A stretch of DNA of 60,172 nucleotides, from positions 1 to 60,172 of the forward strand of contig NZ_JAQVZX010000004.1 of the NCBI RefSeq assembly GCF_028707975.1. The letters run 5' to 3'. Shown here piece after piece: positions 52,003-60,172 of this stretch; within the stretch, counting starts at the first letter, position 1, and the number at the start of each line of letters is the position of its first letter. A program made the translations under genes and the position numbers. The stretch comes from Syntrophomonas sp. (lineage in GTDB: Bacteria; Bacillota; Syntrophomonadia; Syntrophomonadales; Syntrophomonadaceae). The notes beneath the pieces are model-generated. The model had not been told where the DNA came from. It made no database searches and saw nothing but the letters and a program-made list of their open reading frames with translations.

Positions 52003-52097
52003 CGTCGGTCGTCAGACATCAGAAGGAAAGGGGGTTATTTCCTACCCCTTCTCACTATATAACAAGCGCTTATAACTCACTTTTCATCGGTGGTTGT
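52003..52097. repeat. Interspersed repeat, inverted copy of 30614-30727
   Basis: GGGGTTATTTCCTACCCCTT and the following CACTATATAACAAGCGCTTA match the reverse complement of 30614-30677 at most positions; the flank CGTCGGTCGTCAGACATCAG is related to the CTTCCGT-type repeats. It lies between the MBL-fold gene and dtd; the 226-bp gap has no gene. Confidence 0.7.
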
Positions 52098-52125
52098 GGA
52101 AAACTCATTTTATGGCACAAGGCCG

Positions 52126-52578
52126 TTAGAACAACTTTTCGCTATCCAGTAAAATGGTACAAGGTCCATCATTTTCAATGCTCAATGACATTTCCGCTCC
52201 GAAGGTTCCGGTTTCCACCTGCACACCCCAGTTCCGAAGACAATCAACACAGTAATCAAACAGCGGTTCGGCTAATTCCGGCAATTCAGCCTCAGAAAAA
52301 CTGGGCCTGCGGCCTTTGCGGGCATCACCATAAAGGGTGAACTGGCTTACCAGGAGTAATTCCCCCTGGATGTCCAGCAGAGAACGATTCATCTTCCCCT
52401 CTTCATCGGGGAATATCCGTAAATTAACCATCTTATCCACCAGGTAATCACCATCGGCCTTGTTGTCCCCCTTCTTAATACCCAGCAAAACCATAAGACC
52501 CTGCTTTATTCTTCCTCGCAACTCACCCTCTACCCTTACCGTGCTAAAGCTAACCCTTTGCACTATGGCCCGCAAGCG
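52126..52578 (-). CDS. dtd: D-aminoacyl-tRNA deacylase Dtd
   Basis: Dtd removes D-amino acids from tRNA. The protein has [17 protein letters not shown] at the start, [24 protein letters not shown], the [20 protein letters not shown] motif (S-Q-F-T-L-Y) and a C-terminal NDGPCT in place of the usual NDGPVT. A longer frame opens inside relA. TTG 52578, six bases after GAGGTG, gives the standard 150 residues and overlaps the relA end by 29 bp. Confidence 0.94.
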   Translation of the reverse strand, partial: RLRAIVQRVSFSTVRVEGELRGRIKQGLMVLLGIKKGDNKADGDYLVDKMVNLRIFPDEEGKMNRSLLDIQGELLLVSQFTLYGDARKGRRPSFSEAELPELAEPLFDYCVDCLRNWGVQVETGTFGAEMSLSIENDGPCTILLDSEKLF

Positions 52579-54766
52579 ATTCACCTCGCATTTCCCCCGG
52601 CAGAACCCTCCGCACTTCCAGTACATCTTTAACATTTTGGATGCGCTGAATCACGGCATGCAGCCGGCTCATATCCTTGATCTCCAGTTTAAGGTTTATT
52701 ACTGCCTGGTTGTTTTTGGTACTCCGGGAAAAAACCGAATTAATCTGAATTCTGGCTTCGGCAATCTCATTCATCACATCTGTGGTCAGCCGCACCCGGT
52801 CAAAAGCCTTTACTTCCAGTTCCACATAATAGATACCGCTGCTATCCGCCCATTCAACTTCCAATATACGGTCTTTCTCATTCTGCAGATAGTTTTGCAT
52901 ATTAGGACAATCTTCACGGTGCACCGACACCCCCCGCCCCCGGGTAATATAACCCAGAACCCGGTCTCCCGGCAAGGGATTACAGCAGCGGGCCAGCCTC
53001 ATGGCCACATCATCCACACCTTTTATGCGCAGTGCGGTAGTTACCCGATCCTTGGCCGCAGTCTTGCTTTCCTCCGCAGCAGGAACTATATCCTCCACCT
53101 GAAGGTCGGGAAAATAGATTTCCTTTTGCTTGTTCACCACCTGCAGGGCGGAAAGCACACCGTCCCCAACGGCTGCCAGCAAATCCTCCGCCGCATTAAA
53201 GCTTAGTCTTTTTACCACTTCCAACAGTTTATCTTCCTTAAGTAGCTCTTTGGGGTTCAAGTGTTGTTTCTTTAATTCCTTCTCCAGCAGATCTTGACCC
53301 CGGATAATGTTTTCCTGGCGCTTTTCCCGGTTAAACCATTGCCTTATTCTGCTCTTAGCTGAAGAAGTCTTGACAAAATTCAACCAATCGCGGGAGGGGC
53401 CAGTCGAGTTTTTGGAAGTTAAAATCTCCACGATATCCCCATTTTCCAGCGGTAAATCCAGTGGTACAATACGCCCGTTAACCCGAGCACCGGTACATTG
53501 GTGCCCTACCTCGGTATGAACCCGATAAGCAAAATCCACCGGGCAAGCACCTTTGGTAAGTTCAAAAACCGCCCCTTTGGGTGAGAAAACAAAGACCGTA
53601 TCATCAAAAAGGTCAATCTTTAAAGATTCCATAAACTCACTGCTGTCTTTGATTTCCTGCTGCCATTCCAGTATCTGCCTCAACCAGGATAACTTTTCAT
53701 CGAATTTTCGCTCCCGCGGATTGTAGCCCTCCTTGTAACGCCAGTGTGCAGCGATACCATATTCAGCAGTACGATGCATTTCCACAGTACGGATCTGCAC
53801 TTCAAAAGGCTCACCCCCCCGACCAATCAAGGTGGTATGCAGTGATTGATACATATTAGCCTTGGGCGTGGCAATATAGTCTTTGAAACGACCGGGCAGC
53901 GGTTTCCACATGGTATGAATAATACCCAGCACCCCATAGCAATCCCGGACATCTTCAACTAAAACTCGAATGGCTATCTTATCATATATTTCTTCAACAT
54001 CTTTTCCCTGTTTAATCATCTTTTTGTAAATACTGAATATATTTTTGGGGCGGCCTTTAATATCAGCATCGATATCAATCTGATGAAGACCAACTTTGAT
54101 TTGCTCCACCAGGTCATTGACATAATTCTCCCTCTCCCGGCGTTTCTGTTTCAGTCGTTTGGCCACCTCATAGTACATTTCCGGTTCCACATAATAAAAA
54201 GCCAGGTCTTCCAGTTCCCATTTAAAACGAAATATGCCTAAACGATGAGCCAGCGGAGCAAATATCTCCATAGTCTCACGGGCGATTTCTTTTTGTTTAG
54301 CTTCACCATGGTAGCTTAGAGTCCGCATATTGTGGAGTCTATCCGCCAGCTTTATAATGATTACCCGAATATCTCGTGCCATGGCAATGAACATCCGCCG
54401 CAGGTTTTCAACCTGGGCATCCTCCCGAGATTTAAAATCTATTCGGGTAAGCTTGGTGACACCATCTACCAGCAAGGCGATTTCTTCACCAAACTCCTTG
54501 AGTATGTCCAAATAGCTCACCGGAGTGTCTTCAATAACATCGTGCAGCAGGGCAGCGCAAATCGAAGGAATGTCCATTTCAATATCCGCCAATATGAGAG
54601 CAACTTCACACGGGTGAATAATGTATGGCTCCCCGGAAATCCTTTTTTGCCCCTGGTGAGCTTGCTCCGCCACCCTGAAGGCTTTCGCGATCATAGCAAA
54701 ATCATTATCGGGATCATATTCACTTACTCTCTTGATTAGAGCTTCACAACTCATGTTCATCACCAT
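52550..54766 (-). CDS. relA: Bifunctional (p)ppGpp synthetase/hydrolase RelA/SpoT
   Basis: This is the stringent-response enzyme. The 738-residue protein has an HD hydrolase domain (about 45-190; [13 protein letters not shown]), a synthetase domain ([35 protein letters not shown]), a TGS domain ([27 protein letters not shown]), a zinc-finger-like CCNPLPGD segment and a C-terminal ACT domain. Conserved HD residues suggest that both activities are intact. ATG 54766 overlaps the recJ end by 7 bp; ATGs at 54760 and 54754 are alternatives, as no strong Shine-Dalgarno sequence is seen. Confidence 0.97.
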   Translation of the reverse strand: MVMNMSCEALIKRVSEYDPDNDFAMIAKAFRVAEQAHQGQKRISGEPYIIHPCEVALILADIEMDIPSICAALLHDVIEDTPVSYLDILKEFGEEIALLVDGVTKLTRIDFKSREDAQVENLRRMFIAMARDIRVIIIKLADRLHNMRTLSYHGEAKQKEIARETMEIFAPLAHRLGIFRFKWELEDLAFYYVEPEMYYEVAKRLKQKRRERENYVNDLVEQIKVGLHQIDIDADIKGRPKNIFSIYKKMIKQGKDVEEIYDKIAIRVLVEDVRDCYGVLGIIHTMWKPLPGRFKDYIATPKANMYQSLHTTLIGRGGEPFEVQIRTVEMHRTAEYGIAAHWRYKEGYNPRERKFDEKLSWLRQILEWQQEIKDSSEFMESLKIDLFDDTVFVFSPKGAVFELTKGACPVDFAYRVHTEVGHQCTGARVNGRIVPLDLPLENGDIVEILTSKNSTGPSRDWLNFVKTSSAKSRIRQWFNREKRQENIIRGQDLLEKELKKQHLNPKELLKEDKLLEVVKRLSFNAAEDLLAAVGDGVLSALQVVNKQKEIYFPDLQVEDIVPAAEESKTAAKDRVTTALRIKGVDDVAMRLARCCNPLPGDRVLGYITRGRGVSVHREDCPNMQNYLQNEKDRILEVEWADSSGIYYVELEVKAFDRVRLTTDVMNEIAEARIQINSVFSRSTKNNQAVINLKLEIKDMSRLHAVIQRIQNVKDVLEVRRVLPGEMRGESLAGHSAKG

Positions 54767-57564
54767 TTTAGAGATTTATCTATTTGCCTTTCTAGTTCTT
54801 GATAGTGTTTTTTTTCCGCCTGTCCTTCTAGATAATAGGGGGAATTGGCGAGATTAATTGTAGAACTATCAGGCTTATGCAACTTTATTTCAATAATACT
54901 ACCTTCTTTTCGCCAACGGCACAAGTCCAGCTCCCTCAATATATGCAGAACCGACAGTAATTTTCCCCGGGTAAACTTTTCGGATAACGCCGGCCAGTTA
55001 TTCAAATCGAATATAATTGGATTCTGTTGCAATTCGATCAACTGGCGGAACCAGGCTTTAACCTCCGCCAAATCAGGATAGACCCGGTTTAGATAATCCC
55101 AATTGCTTTTTATACCCTGGCTATCAAACAAAGCTAGTACCGGCTCCTCGCTGCTGGCAGTCATTTGCCCCCGGACGGAAAAAGCTTCATAAATACTAAA
55201 AGGTACATCGGCGAAAAACAGCCTTTCGTTAAGCCGGTTTTGGGGAAATATGCCGGCAAATACCCCGTCCGATAAGAATACGGAGGCTCCAGCCTTAAGA
55301 CCTGATTGATACAAGCTTCGTATCCGTTCAAGCTCCCTTATTCCGCTTTGAACAATAGCCTGGGGCCATCGCCGCTTTAAGCTTTCCACCGTCTTTTTTC
55401 TATTGGTATATATCCAGGCGGGGGAAGGGGAGTCCGCTTCCCAATCTGCTTTCTGCCAGCAAATTTCTTCTATCTGGGGATATAAGTTTTCTCGTTGAAG
55501 ACCTTGATCATATTCCAGCAACTTCCCTTGTCCTGGCCATAACTCCAGAACGAGGCGGAGATTTTGGGGAAAAGTGTTTTTTCTTAAATAATACCGACAA
55601 TAAGCTCGGGTCATCAGATAGATGCGGGGCCGTCCCTGCCTGAACATATTTTCCGTCTCCAGTCTCTCGCCGCTATCCATCAAACCGTGCAACGCTTGCA
55701 AAACAGTTCTATTAAAATAATTCTCCAAAACAACCAGACTGCGCTTTAGTATGCGGGATGTAGGATAAATAAAAAGAACGGGCCTGCCCTTTTTCAATTC
55801 CTCCATACTAGCAACCAACAGCTCTGCAACCCTTTGCAATTTATCCTGGACTGTGCTAATCCTATCCGGCATAAAGCTGCATTTTATGTCTTTCACTTTG
55901 AGCTGTATCCTTTTATGCCCCCGGAATTCATTTTCCGTTAATTCAAAAAGCAGATCCTGACAGGAATTTCGCCACGGTAATTCCATATATTGCGGACGGT
56001 TGAAAGCTATGCCCTCCAGTTCACCCCGTTCCGTTTCCGTTTTAAGTTTGAAATGCTCCCGCCCTTTGCCTATAAGAGCAGCCGATTTAATCGCCACCCG
56101 GCGCAACAAAAAAAGCGGTAGCGGATTACCTTCCCCACAAGGCTGCAAAAGCTCCAGTTCTTGAAGCAAAGCTTCATTAATGTCAGCCGGCTTGATTTCA
56201 GCATCTATCTTTCGCTCGGAAGGTTTAAGCGATGAAAGCCCTTGAGCCGCCGCCCATTCCAGAATTTTTCCTTTAAAAGCAGAGAAGTTCCTGCGCTCCA
56301 GCCTTAAACCGGCCGCCATTTTATGTCCCCCGAATTGCTGCAGAAAGCCGCCAGCGTAATCAAGGGCCGCAAATATATCCATTCCCGCTATGCTGCGGGC
56401 TGATCCCTTGCCGTAGTCACCCTCCCAGGAAACTAAAATACAAGGCCGCCGGTAGCGTTCGCTGAGCCGTGAAGCCACTATGCCAATAACCCCATCATGC
56501 CAGTTTTCTCCACCCAATAGCAGTATTGGTTCCTTCTCCAGATCAATATGCTGTTCGATTTCGGCCACTGCTTCCTGAAATATCGTCTCCTCAATTCCTT
56601 TTCTCTCTTCATTAACCCGGCATAAAAAAGCCGCCAGCGCAGCGGCCCTTTCTTCGTCCTGGGCCAGGAGCAATTCAATGCTATTTCTGGCGCTATTAAG
56701 CCTCCCGGCTGAATTCAATCGTGGACCCAATACGAAAGCTATGTGCCAGGTCCTGAGCGTCTTGTCTTCCAGGACTGTTTCCCGCAGTAAGGCCCGCAAG
56801 CCTTGGCGGCTCGATTGCTCAATCTTTTGCAAGCCATACTTAACCATTATCCGGTTGTCACCCCGTAGCGGGACAATATCCGCTACCGTAGCCAGGGCTA
56901 CCAGCTCCAGCCAGTTGTAGAGCTCTTCCTGCTCCATCTTTTGCCGGCACAGGGCTTCCGCCAACTTAAAGGCTACCCCTGCCCCCGCCAAATCCCTGCA
57001 CCCTGCTTCTCCCCCCAGTTTGGGGTTAATTATGGCCACGGCTAAAGGAAGCTCATCCAGCGGTGTATGGTGGTCGGTTATAATGAGATCCATTCCCAAA
57101 TCACCAGCCTGCTGGCCTTCCGCCAGCGATGATATGCCGCAATCCACGCTTATCAATAGCCGACAGCCTTCACCGGCCAGCTTTTCTATGGCATCGCTAT
57201 TTAATCCATAACCCTCGGAGAAGCGGTCGGGGACATAATAGCTACAATTGGCTCCCAACAGCTGCAGGCATTCCAGCAGTATAACAATACTGCATACTCC
57301 ATCAACATCATAGTCGCCATAGACCACTATCCTTTCGCCCGCCGCTATGGCCTGTTCTATCCTGGCCACCGCCAAATCCATATCTTTAAGCTGGAAGGGG
57401 TCACTGAGATCCTCCAGCTTCCCATACAAAAACCGGCTGGCCTCCTCAGTTCCGCAAATCCCCCGCTTCACCAGTATTTCGGCCAGCAGGCGGGAAACTT
57501 CCAGATCCCCGGCCAGCTTTTCCGCCATCGCTTCATCATATTTCCTATGTATCCAACTTGCCAT
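54760..57564 (-). CDS. recJ: Single-stranded-DNA-specific exonuclease RecJ
   Basis: RecJ is a 5'-3' exonuclease of the DHH family used in repair and recombination. It has the DHH motif I (VVYGDYDVDGVCSIVILL), VDCGISS, the IITDHHTP motif, the DHHA1 domain (GIVASRLSERYRRPCILVSW; GGHKMAAGLRLERRNF) and an OB domain. It is followed by a long C-terminal extension (about residues 545-934), seen in many Firmicute RecJ proteins. ATG 57564 with GGAG five bases upstream gives MASWIHRKYDEA, matching family starts. The open frame back to 57639 runs through a CATGGGGAGTTAGTGAGCA-type repeat and is probably not translated. Confidence 0.95.
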   Translation of the reverse strand: MASWIHRKYDEAMAEKLAGDLEVSRLLAEILVKRGICGTEEASRFLYGKLEDLSDPFQLKDMDLAVARIEQAIAAGERIVVYGDYDVDGVCSIVILLECLQLLGANCSYYVPDRFSEGYGLNSDAIEKLAGEGCRLLISVDCGISSLAEGQQAGDLGMDLIITDHHTPLDELPLAVAIINPKLGGEAGCRDLAGAGVAFKLAEALCRQKMEQEELYNWLELVALATVADIVPLRGDNRIMVKYGLQKIEQSSRQGLRALLRETVLEDKTLRTWHIAFVLGPRLNSAGRLNSARNSIELLLAQDEERAAALAAFLCRVNEERKGIEETIFQEAVAEIEQHIDLEKEPILLLGGENWHDGVIGIVASRLSERYRRPCILVSWEGDYGKGSARSIAGMDIFAALDYAGGFLQQFGGHKMAAGLRLERRNFSAFKGKILEWAAAQGLSSLKPSERKIDAEIKPADINEALLQELELLQPCGEGNPLPLFLLRRVAIKSAALIGKGREHFKLKTETERGELEGIAFNRPQYMELPWRNSCQDLLFELTENEFRGHKRIQLKVKDIKCSFMPDRISTVQDKLQRVAELLVASMEELKKGRPVLFIYPTSRILKRSLVVLENYFNRTVLQALHGLMDSGERLETENMFRQGRPRIYLMTRAYCRYYLRKNTFPQNLRLVLELWPGQGKLLEYDQGLQRENLYPQIEEICWQKADWEADSPSPAWIYTNRKKTVESLKRRWPQAIVQSGIRELERIRSLYQSGLKAGASVFLSDGVFAGIFPQNRLNERLFFADVPFSIYEAFSVRGQMTASSEEPVLALFDSQGIKSNWDYLNRVYPDLAEVKAWFRQLIELQQNPIIFDLNNWPALSEKFTRGKLLSVLHILRELDLCRWRKEGSIIEIKLHKPDSSTINLANSPYYLEGQAEKKHYQELERQIDKSLKW

Positions 57565-57846
57565 CATTTCTCCTCGCTGTCTGCTCACTAACTCCCCATG
57601 CCCTTCTCCAATCAGATCCAGGTAAATCCAGGGTTTCATGTTTTTATTCTACCATATCTTTGCTGGAACAGGAGCACCTGGCTTATTCCCTGTAACAATA
57701 ACCGCAGCTTATAGCACTTATCCAAAAGCAATCACTGCTCGAAAATAGGGAATGCAGATATGAATTGCCAGAATATTACGGGAGTCAGACCACCAAAAAC
57801 ACATATATTTATAGAAGAAGAGAAAAAAGCAATGGGGGTGCCATCA

Positions 57847-58932
57847 TTGGGAAAACTGAGACATATGTATCCAGGTGCTAACAGCTGTCGCGGCTTCTAC
57901 TCTTTCTACCAATATATGCTCTGGCCGGAAGGCGAAAGGAAAATAATCCTAAAGGGTGGTCCCGGGGTAGGGAAATCTACTTTCATGAAAAAAATTGGGG
58001 AGGAATTCTCCTCCCGGGGTTTGGATCTAGAATACCACTGGTGTTCATCAGATAACCAATCCCTTGATGGGGTGGTAATTGGGCAAAAGGTATGCATCCT
58101 CGATGGTACCGCACCACACGTGGTTGACCCTCTTTTTCCGGGAGCAGTAGATGAAATACTGAATCTGGGCGATTTCTGGGACAGCCGGATTATTAAAGAA
58201 CATAAGAATGAAGTGATAAAACTTGGCCAGGAAATTTCCCGCTGTTTTGCCCGGGCTTACCTGCGCTTGCAGGAGGCTGCAGTTGCCTATGAAGAATGGC
58301 AATCTTACTATAAAGAAGCCCGGGACCTGGCAGCGGTTAAGCGCAATATTTTAGCCTTGAGCCAGGAGTTTTTACAGGGCTGTTCTATTTCCCCCTATGA
58401 AGCACGGCATCTATTTGCTGCAGCTATCACCCCGGCAGGACCGGTAACCCGAATAGAAAGCCTTGTTGATAATGATTATTCACTATACGCCATCAAGGGC
58501 AGTCCCGGCAGTGGCATTAAGGAACTACTAGACCATGTCGCTTATATGCTGAAATTGCAGCAGTTCTATGGAGAAGTCTACCATAGCCCCTTCGAACCTC
58601 AAGAAATCGATCTTATTATTTTACCGGAACGAAAAACCGCCTTGCTCGATCTCTCTTCCTGTATTGTTAACTACGGAGACAGAATATTGGCTAAGCAGAA
58701 ACGACTGCTGGATTTTGATGAGCTTATTCAAAGATCACTGATAGACCCTCATGCCAGGAGAATACTTGGCGCCCGCAATCGCTTTGATAAATCTCTACAA
58801 GAAGCAGTAGAATTCATTCGTACGGCCAAGCAATATCATGATGAGTTGGAATCCCTCTACATCCCCGCCATGGATTTTGCTGCCCTGGAAAACTTGTGGG
58901 ACACAAGGGGACAGTTCTATTGTGTCCCCTAA
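57847..58932 (+). CDS. P-loop ATPase of unknown function (PRK06851-like)
   Basis: This plus-strand gene begins KLRHMYPGANSCRGFYSFYQYML and has a Walker A motif (LKGGPGVGKSTFMKKIG), a VVIGQKVCILDGTAPHVVDP segment and a second, degenerate P-loop-like KGSPGSGIKELLDHV (about residue 220), so two tandem nucleotide-binding halves are likely. It resembles the PRK06851 group of Firmicute proteins; its function is unknown. TTG 57847, six bases after GGGGGTG, is preferred; ATG 57832 and ATG 57760 are in frame upstream. The last residues (DTRGQFYCVP) are encoded by a REP-like repeat. Confidence 0.83.
   Translation: MGKLRHMYPGANSCRGFYSFYQYMLWPEGERKIILKGGPGVGKSTFMKKIGEEFSSRGLDLEYHWCSSDNQSLDGVVIGQKVCILDGTAPHVVDPLFPGAVDEILNLGDFWDSRIIKEHKNEVIKLGQEISRCFARAYLRLQEAAVAYEEWQSYYKEARDLAAVKRNILALSQEFLQGCSISPYEARHLFAAAITPAGPVTRIESLVDNDYSLYAIKGSPGSGIKELLDHVAYMLKLQQFYGEVYHSPFEPQEIDLIILPERKTALLDLSSCIVNYGDRILAKQKRLLDFDELIQRSLIDPHARRILGARNRFDKSLQEAVEFIRTAKQYHDELESLYIPAMDFAALENLWDTRGQFYCVP
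58896..58930 (+). repeat. REP-like inverted repeat at the 3' end of the ATPase gene
   Basis: GGGACACAAGGGGACAGTTC followed by TATTGTGTCCC forms a GGGACACA/TGTGTCCC stem and has the GGGGACAGTTCT...GTGTCCCC form of widespread REP-like sequences linked to Y1/RAYT transposases (family knowledge). It includes the final codons and stop of the ATPase gene and may also end its transcript. Confidence 0.7.
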
Positions 58933-58990
58933 TCCCTTGCATCCGATAGAATCCCCATTGTTTCCAGATTCAATTACCATGTTGTTTTCC

Positions 58991-58996
58991 TATAAT
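58991..58996 (+). promoter_or_regulatory. Consensus -10 box ahead of a structured leader
   Basis: A perfect TATAAT is followed five bases later by GGG (59001-59003), a plausible transcription start exactly where the putative structured RNA begins. A -35 is not clear (TTCAAT at about 16 bp). Confidence 0.5.
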
Positions 58997-59000
58997 TATA

Positions 59001-59200
59001 GGGCGACCGGCGCAATAGATACTGCAACAGCCTTCCTCTACGGCTAAAAAAGTATGGCCCCAAGGCGGTTGGTCATTCATAAATATGTGGTGCTTTGATC
59101 ATTAACGAAAGCCACCCGGGAACCCGAAGTACGGCCACAGGTTTCTTCAGAGTAGCCAAGCCTGGAAAGCAGGAAAATCATAAACCGGGCAGGCAGCTGT
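59001..59200 (+). ncRNA. Putative structured leader RNA upstream of the CCA-enzyme-like gene
   Basis: The 351-bp gap 58933-59283 has no convincing gene but folds by eye. GACCGGC (59005-59011) pairs with GTTGGTC (59068-59074) and encloses ATACT/AGTAT (59019-59023 with 59051-59055), which encloses AGCC/GGCT (59029-59032 with 59042-59045). A second arm GGTGCTTT/AAAG-C-CACC (59089-59096 with 59108-59116) is followed by CGGG-AA-CCCG and CCTG-GAAAG-CAGG. Loops and junctions are A-rich. I could not match it to a riboswitch class I know. It could be a leader, an independent small RNA or chance. Confidence 0.4.
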
Positions 59201-59283
59201 TTAATAACAATGGGCAGGATATAAAGCAGTTTTTGTAGAAGTGTTTAAATGTGCTAATTTCTATTAAAACAGGGGGTGGCAGG

Positions 59284-60172
59284 ATGAAAATCAATATGCC
59301 CGAAAATTTACAAACGATTCTTAACAAGCTTCAAAGTAATGGTTGCCAGGCTTACATCTACGGTGCCTGCATCCGAGATTACCTGCTGGGTAAAGAACCT
59401 ATAAGCTGGGATATCACTACCAATGCCCTGCCTAATGATACTATAGTTGTTTTCGATGAAAATGAAGGTTTTACTGCCATTCCTTCCGTAGAGGATTACG
59501 GGATAGTTACAATACATTTTAAAGGGGAGAGCTATCAGGTAAATGCCTTCCGCACCGGGGAAGAAAGGCGATTCGCCGATGATATCAATGAGGATCTGCT
59601 GCACAAGGATTTTACTATGAATTCCATTGCCTATAATGAACAGGCGGGAGTAGTGGATCCCTATAATGGAGTAGGAGATATTGAAAAGCGCTTAATCCGC
59701 TGTGCTCAAAACCCCTACAAACAAATACAGGAAGATAGCGCAAGAATTCTGCGAGCGGTTAGATTTGAATCCCAGTTGGGATTTGAAATTGAAGCGGAAT
59801 TACTACAGGCTATGAAGGATTTAAAAGACAGTGTTCCTGCCAGTGGGTCGGCAAGGGTTCGCAACGAGTTTATCCAGATCCTCTTAAGTGAGCTGCCTTC
59901 CCAGGGCATACGCAGGCTTCTGGAACTGGGCTTGCTGGAGAGGCTTATTCCCGAGCTTATGCCTGCCATAGGTTTTGATACCCGCAGCTCTTATCATGAT
60001 AAAGATGTTTTTGAACATAGCCTGGCGGTTTTAGATAATACCGAACCTAACCTGACTTTAAGGCTGGTAGCACTCTTGCACGATATTGACAAGCCCAACT
60101 GCCTGACCATAGATGAAGACGGGGAGGGACATTGCTACGGTCACGCCAGCGGCGGCAGCGAGATGGCCCGGA
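59284..60172 (+). CDS. CCA-adding enzyme/poly(A) polymerase family protein with altered active site (partial, right edge)
   Basis: This nucleotidyltransferase-HD protein has 296 residues in view and runs off the right edge. It has the family head (YIYGACIRDYLLGKEP), DFTMNSIAYN, DPYNGVGDIEKRLIRC, EDSARILRAVRFESQLGF and an HD motif (ALLHDIDKP). The usual GGxxRD is GACIRD, the catalytic DxD is SWD (Ser41, Asp43) and RRDFTINA is HKDFTMNS. One of the two metal-binding Asp residues is therefore absent. It may be a diverged or inactive paralogue. ATG 59284 follows GGGGGTGG. Confidence 0.88.
   Translation, partial: MKINMPENLQTILNKLQSNGCQAYIYGACIRDYLLGKEPISWDITTNALPNDTIVVFDENEGFTAIPSVEDYGIVTIHFKGESYQVNAFRTGEERRFADDINEDLLHKDFTMNSIAYNEQAGVVDPYNGVGDIEKRLIRCAQNPYKQIQEDSARILRAVRFESQLGFEIEAELLQAMKDLKDSVPASGSARVRNEFIQILLSELPSQGIRRLLELGLLERLIPELMPAIGFDTRSSYHDKDVFEHSLAVLDNTEPNLTLRLVALLHDIDKPNCLTIDEDGEGHCYGHASGGSEMAR

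Noticed and set aside
52460-53206. 248-codon plus-strand frame opposite relA and dtd
   Set aside because: It is a shadow of two confident genes; it has no SD and no recognisable family.
58970-59080. Minus-strand 36-codon frame (MNDQPPWGHTFLAVEEGCCS...)
   Set aside because: It has no SD and coincides with the putative structured RNA. It is protein-like enough to mention, but the plus-strand TATAAT and nested stems explain the region better.

Overview
The window is a chromosomal segment of a low-to-mid GC, spore-forming, flagellated Firmicute of clostridial type. The evidence is CodY, SpoIIGA, SigE and SigG, a Bacillus-like fla/che operon head, a dcw (division and cell wall) cluster with MraZ, a T-box leader and a Firmicute-type 6S RNA. 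The gene set and style recall the Syntrophomonadaceae, but that is from memory and was not tested. Almost every gene lies on the minus strand. Many genes start with TTG behind a strong Shine-Dalgarno (SD) sequence, and fliG appears to start with CTG.

In the direction of transcription (right to left) the layout is as follows. (1) 60172-57760: two plus-strand genes, a CCA-adding-enzyme relative with an altered active site behind a possible structured leader RNA, and a P-loop ATPase. (2) 57640-44560: recJ, relA, dtd, a metallo-beta-lactamase-fold hydrolase, a T-box-controlled aroF-pheA pair, a decayed hemZ, hisS, aspS, 6S RNA and tcdA. This is the Bacillus recJ-relA-dtd-hisS-aspS-yrvM neighbourhood with aroF-pheA placed inside it. 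(3) 43470-41650: paaK plus an ACT-domain gene. (4) 41455-22015: the dcw cluster mraZ-rsmH-ftsL-pbp-murE-murF-mraY-murD-ftsW-murG-murC-murA-ftsQ-DUF881-sbp-ftsA-ftsZ, without murB. (5) 21731-14578: spoIIGA-sigE-sigG, broken up by repeats, an Rpn-type nuclease gene, a solitary DNA methyltransferase and small ORFs. (6) 14549-1: dprA-topA-trmFO-xerC-hslV-hslU-codY, a terminator, then flgB-flgC-fliE-fliF-fliG-fliH-fliI, the same order as in Bacillus subtilis.

The housekeeping blocks are compact, with overlaps and TAATG junctions. Nearly all the unusual material is in the gaps. There is a family of about 250-bp MITE-like elements with imperfect terminal inverted repeats, copies of a short core (GGTCGCTATTAAGG), CATGGGGGGTTA motifs, GGGACGGTTCT-type REP-like motifs and CTTCCGT-rich repeats. 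These repeats separate spoIIGA from sigE, cut off hemZ, and appear to supply the C-terminal codons of murF, tcdA and the ATPase gene.

The best leads for new biology are the plus-strand structured RNA at 59001-59200 with the altered nucleotidyltransferase behind it, the MITE-like family, the tandem T-box with a foreign ORF fragment between its two halves, and the 45-residue membrane protein encoded directly after sigG. No CRISPR array, tRNA, rRNA or intact transposase gene was seen.
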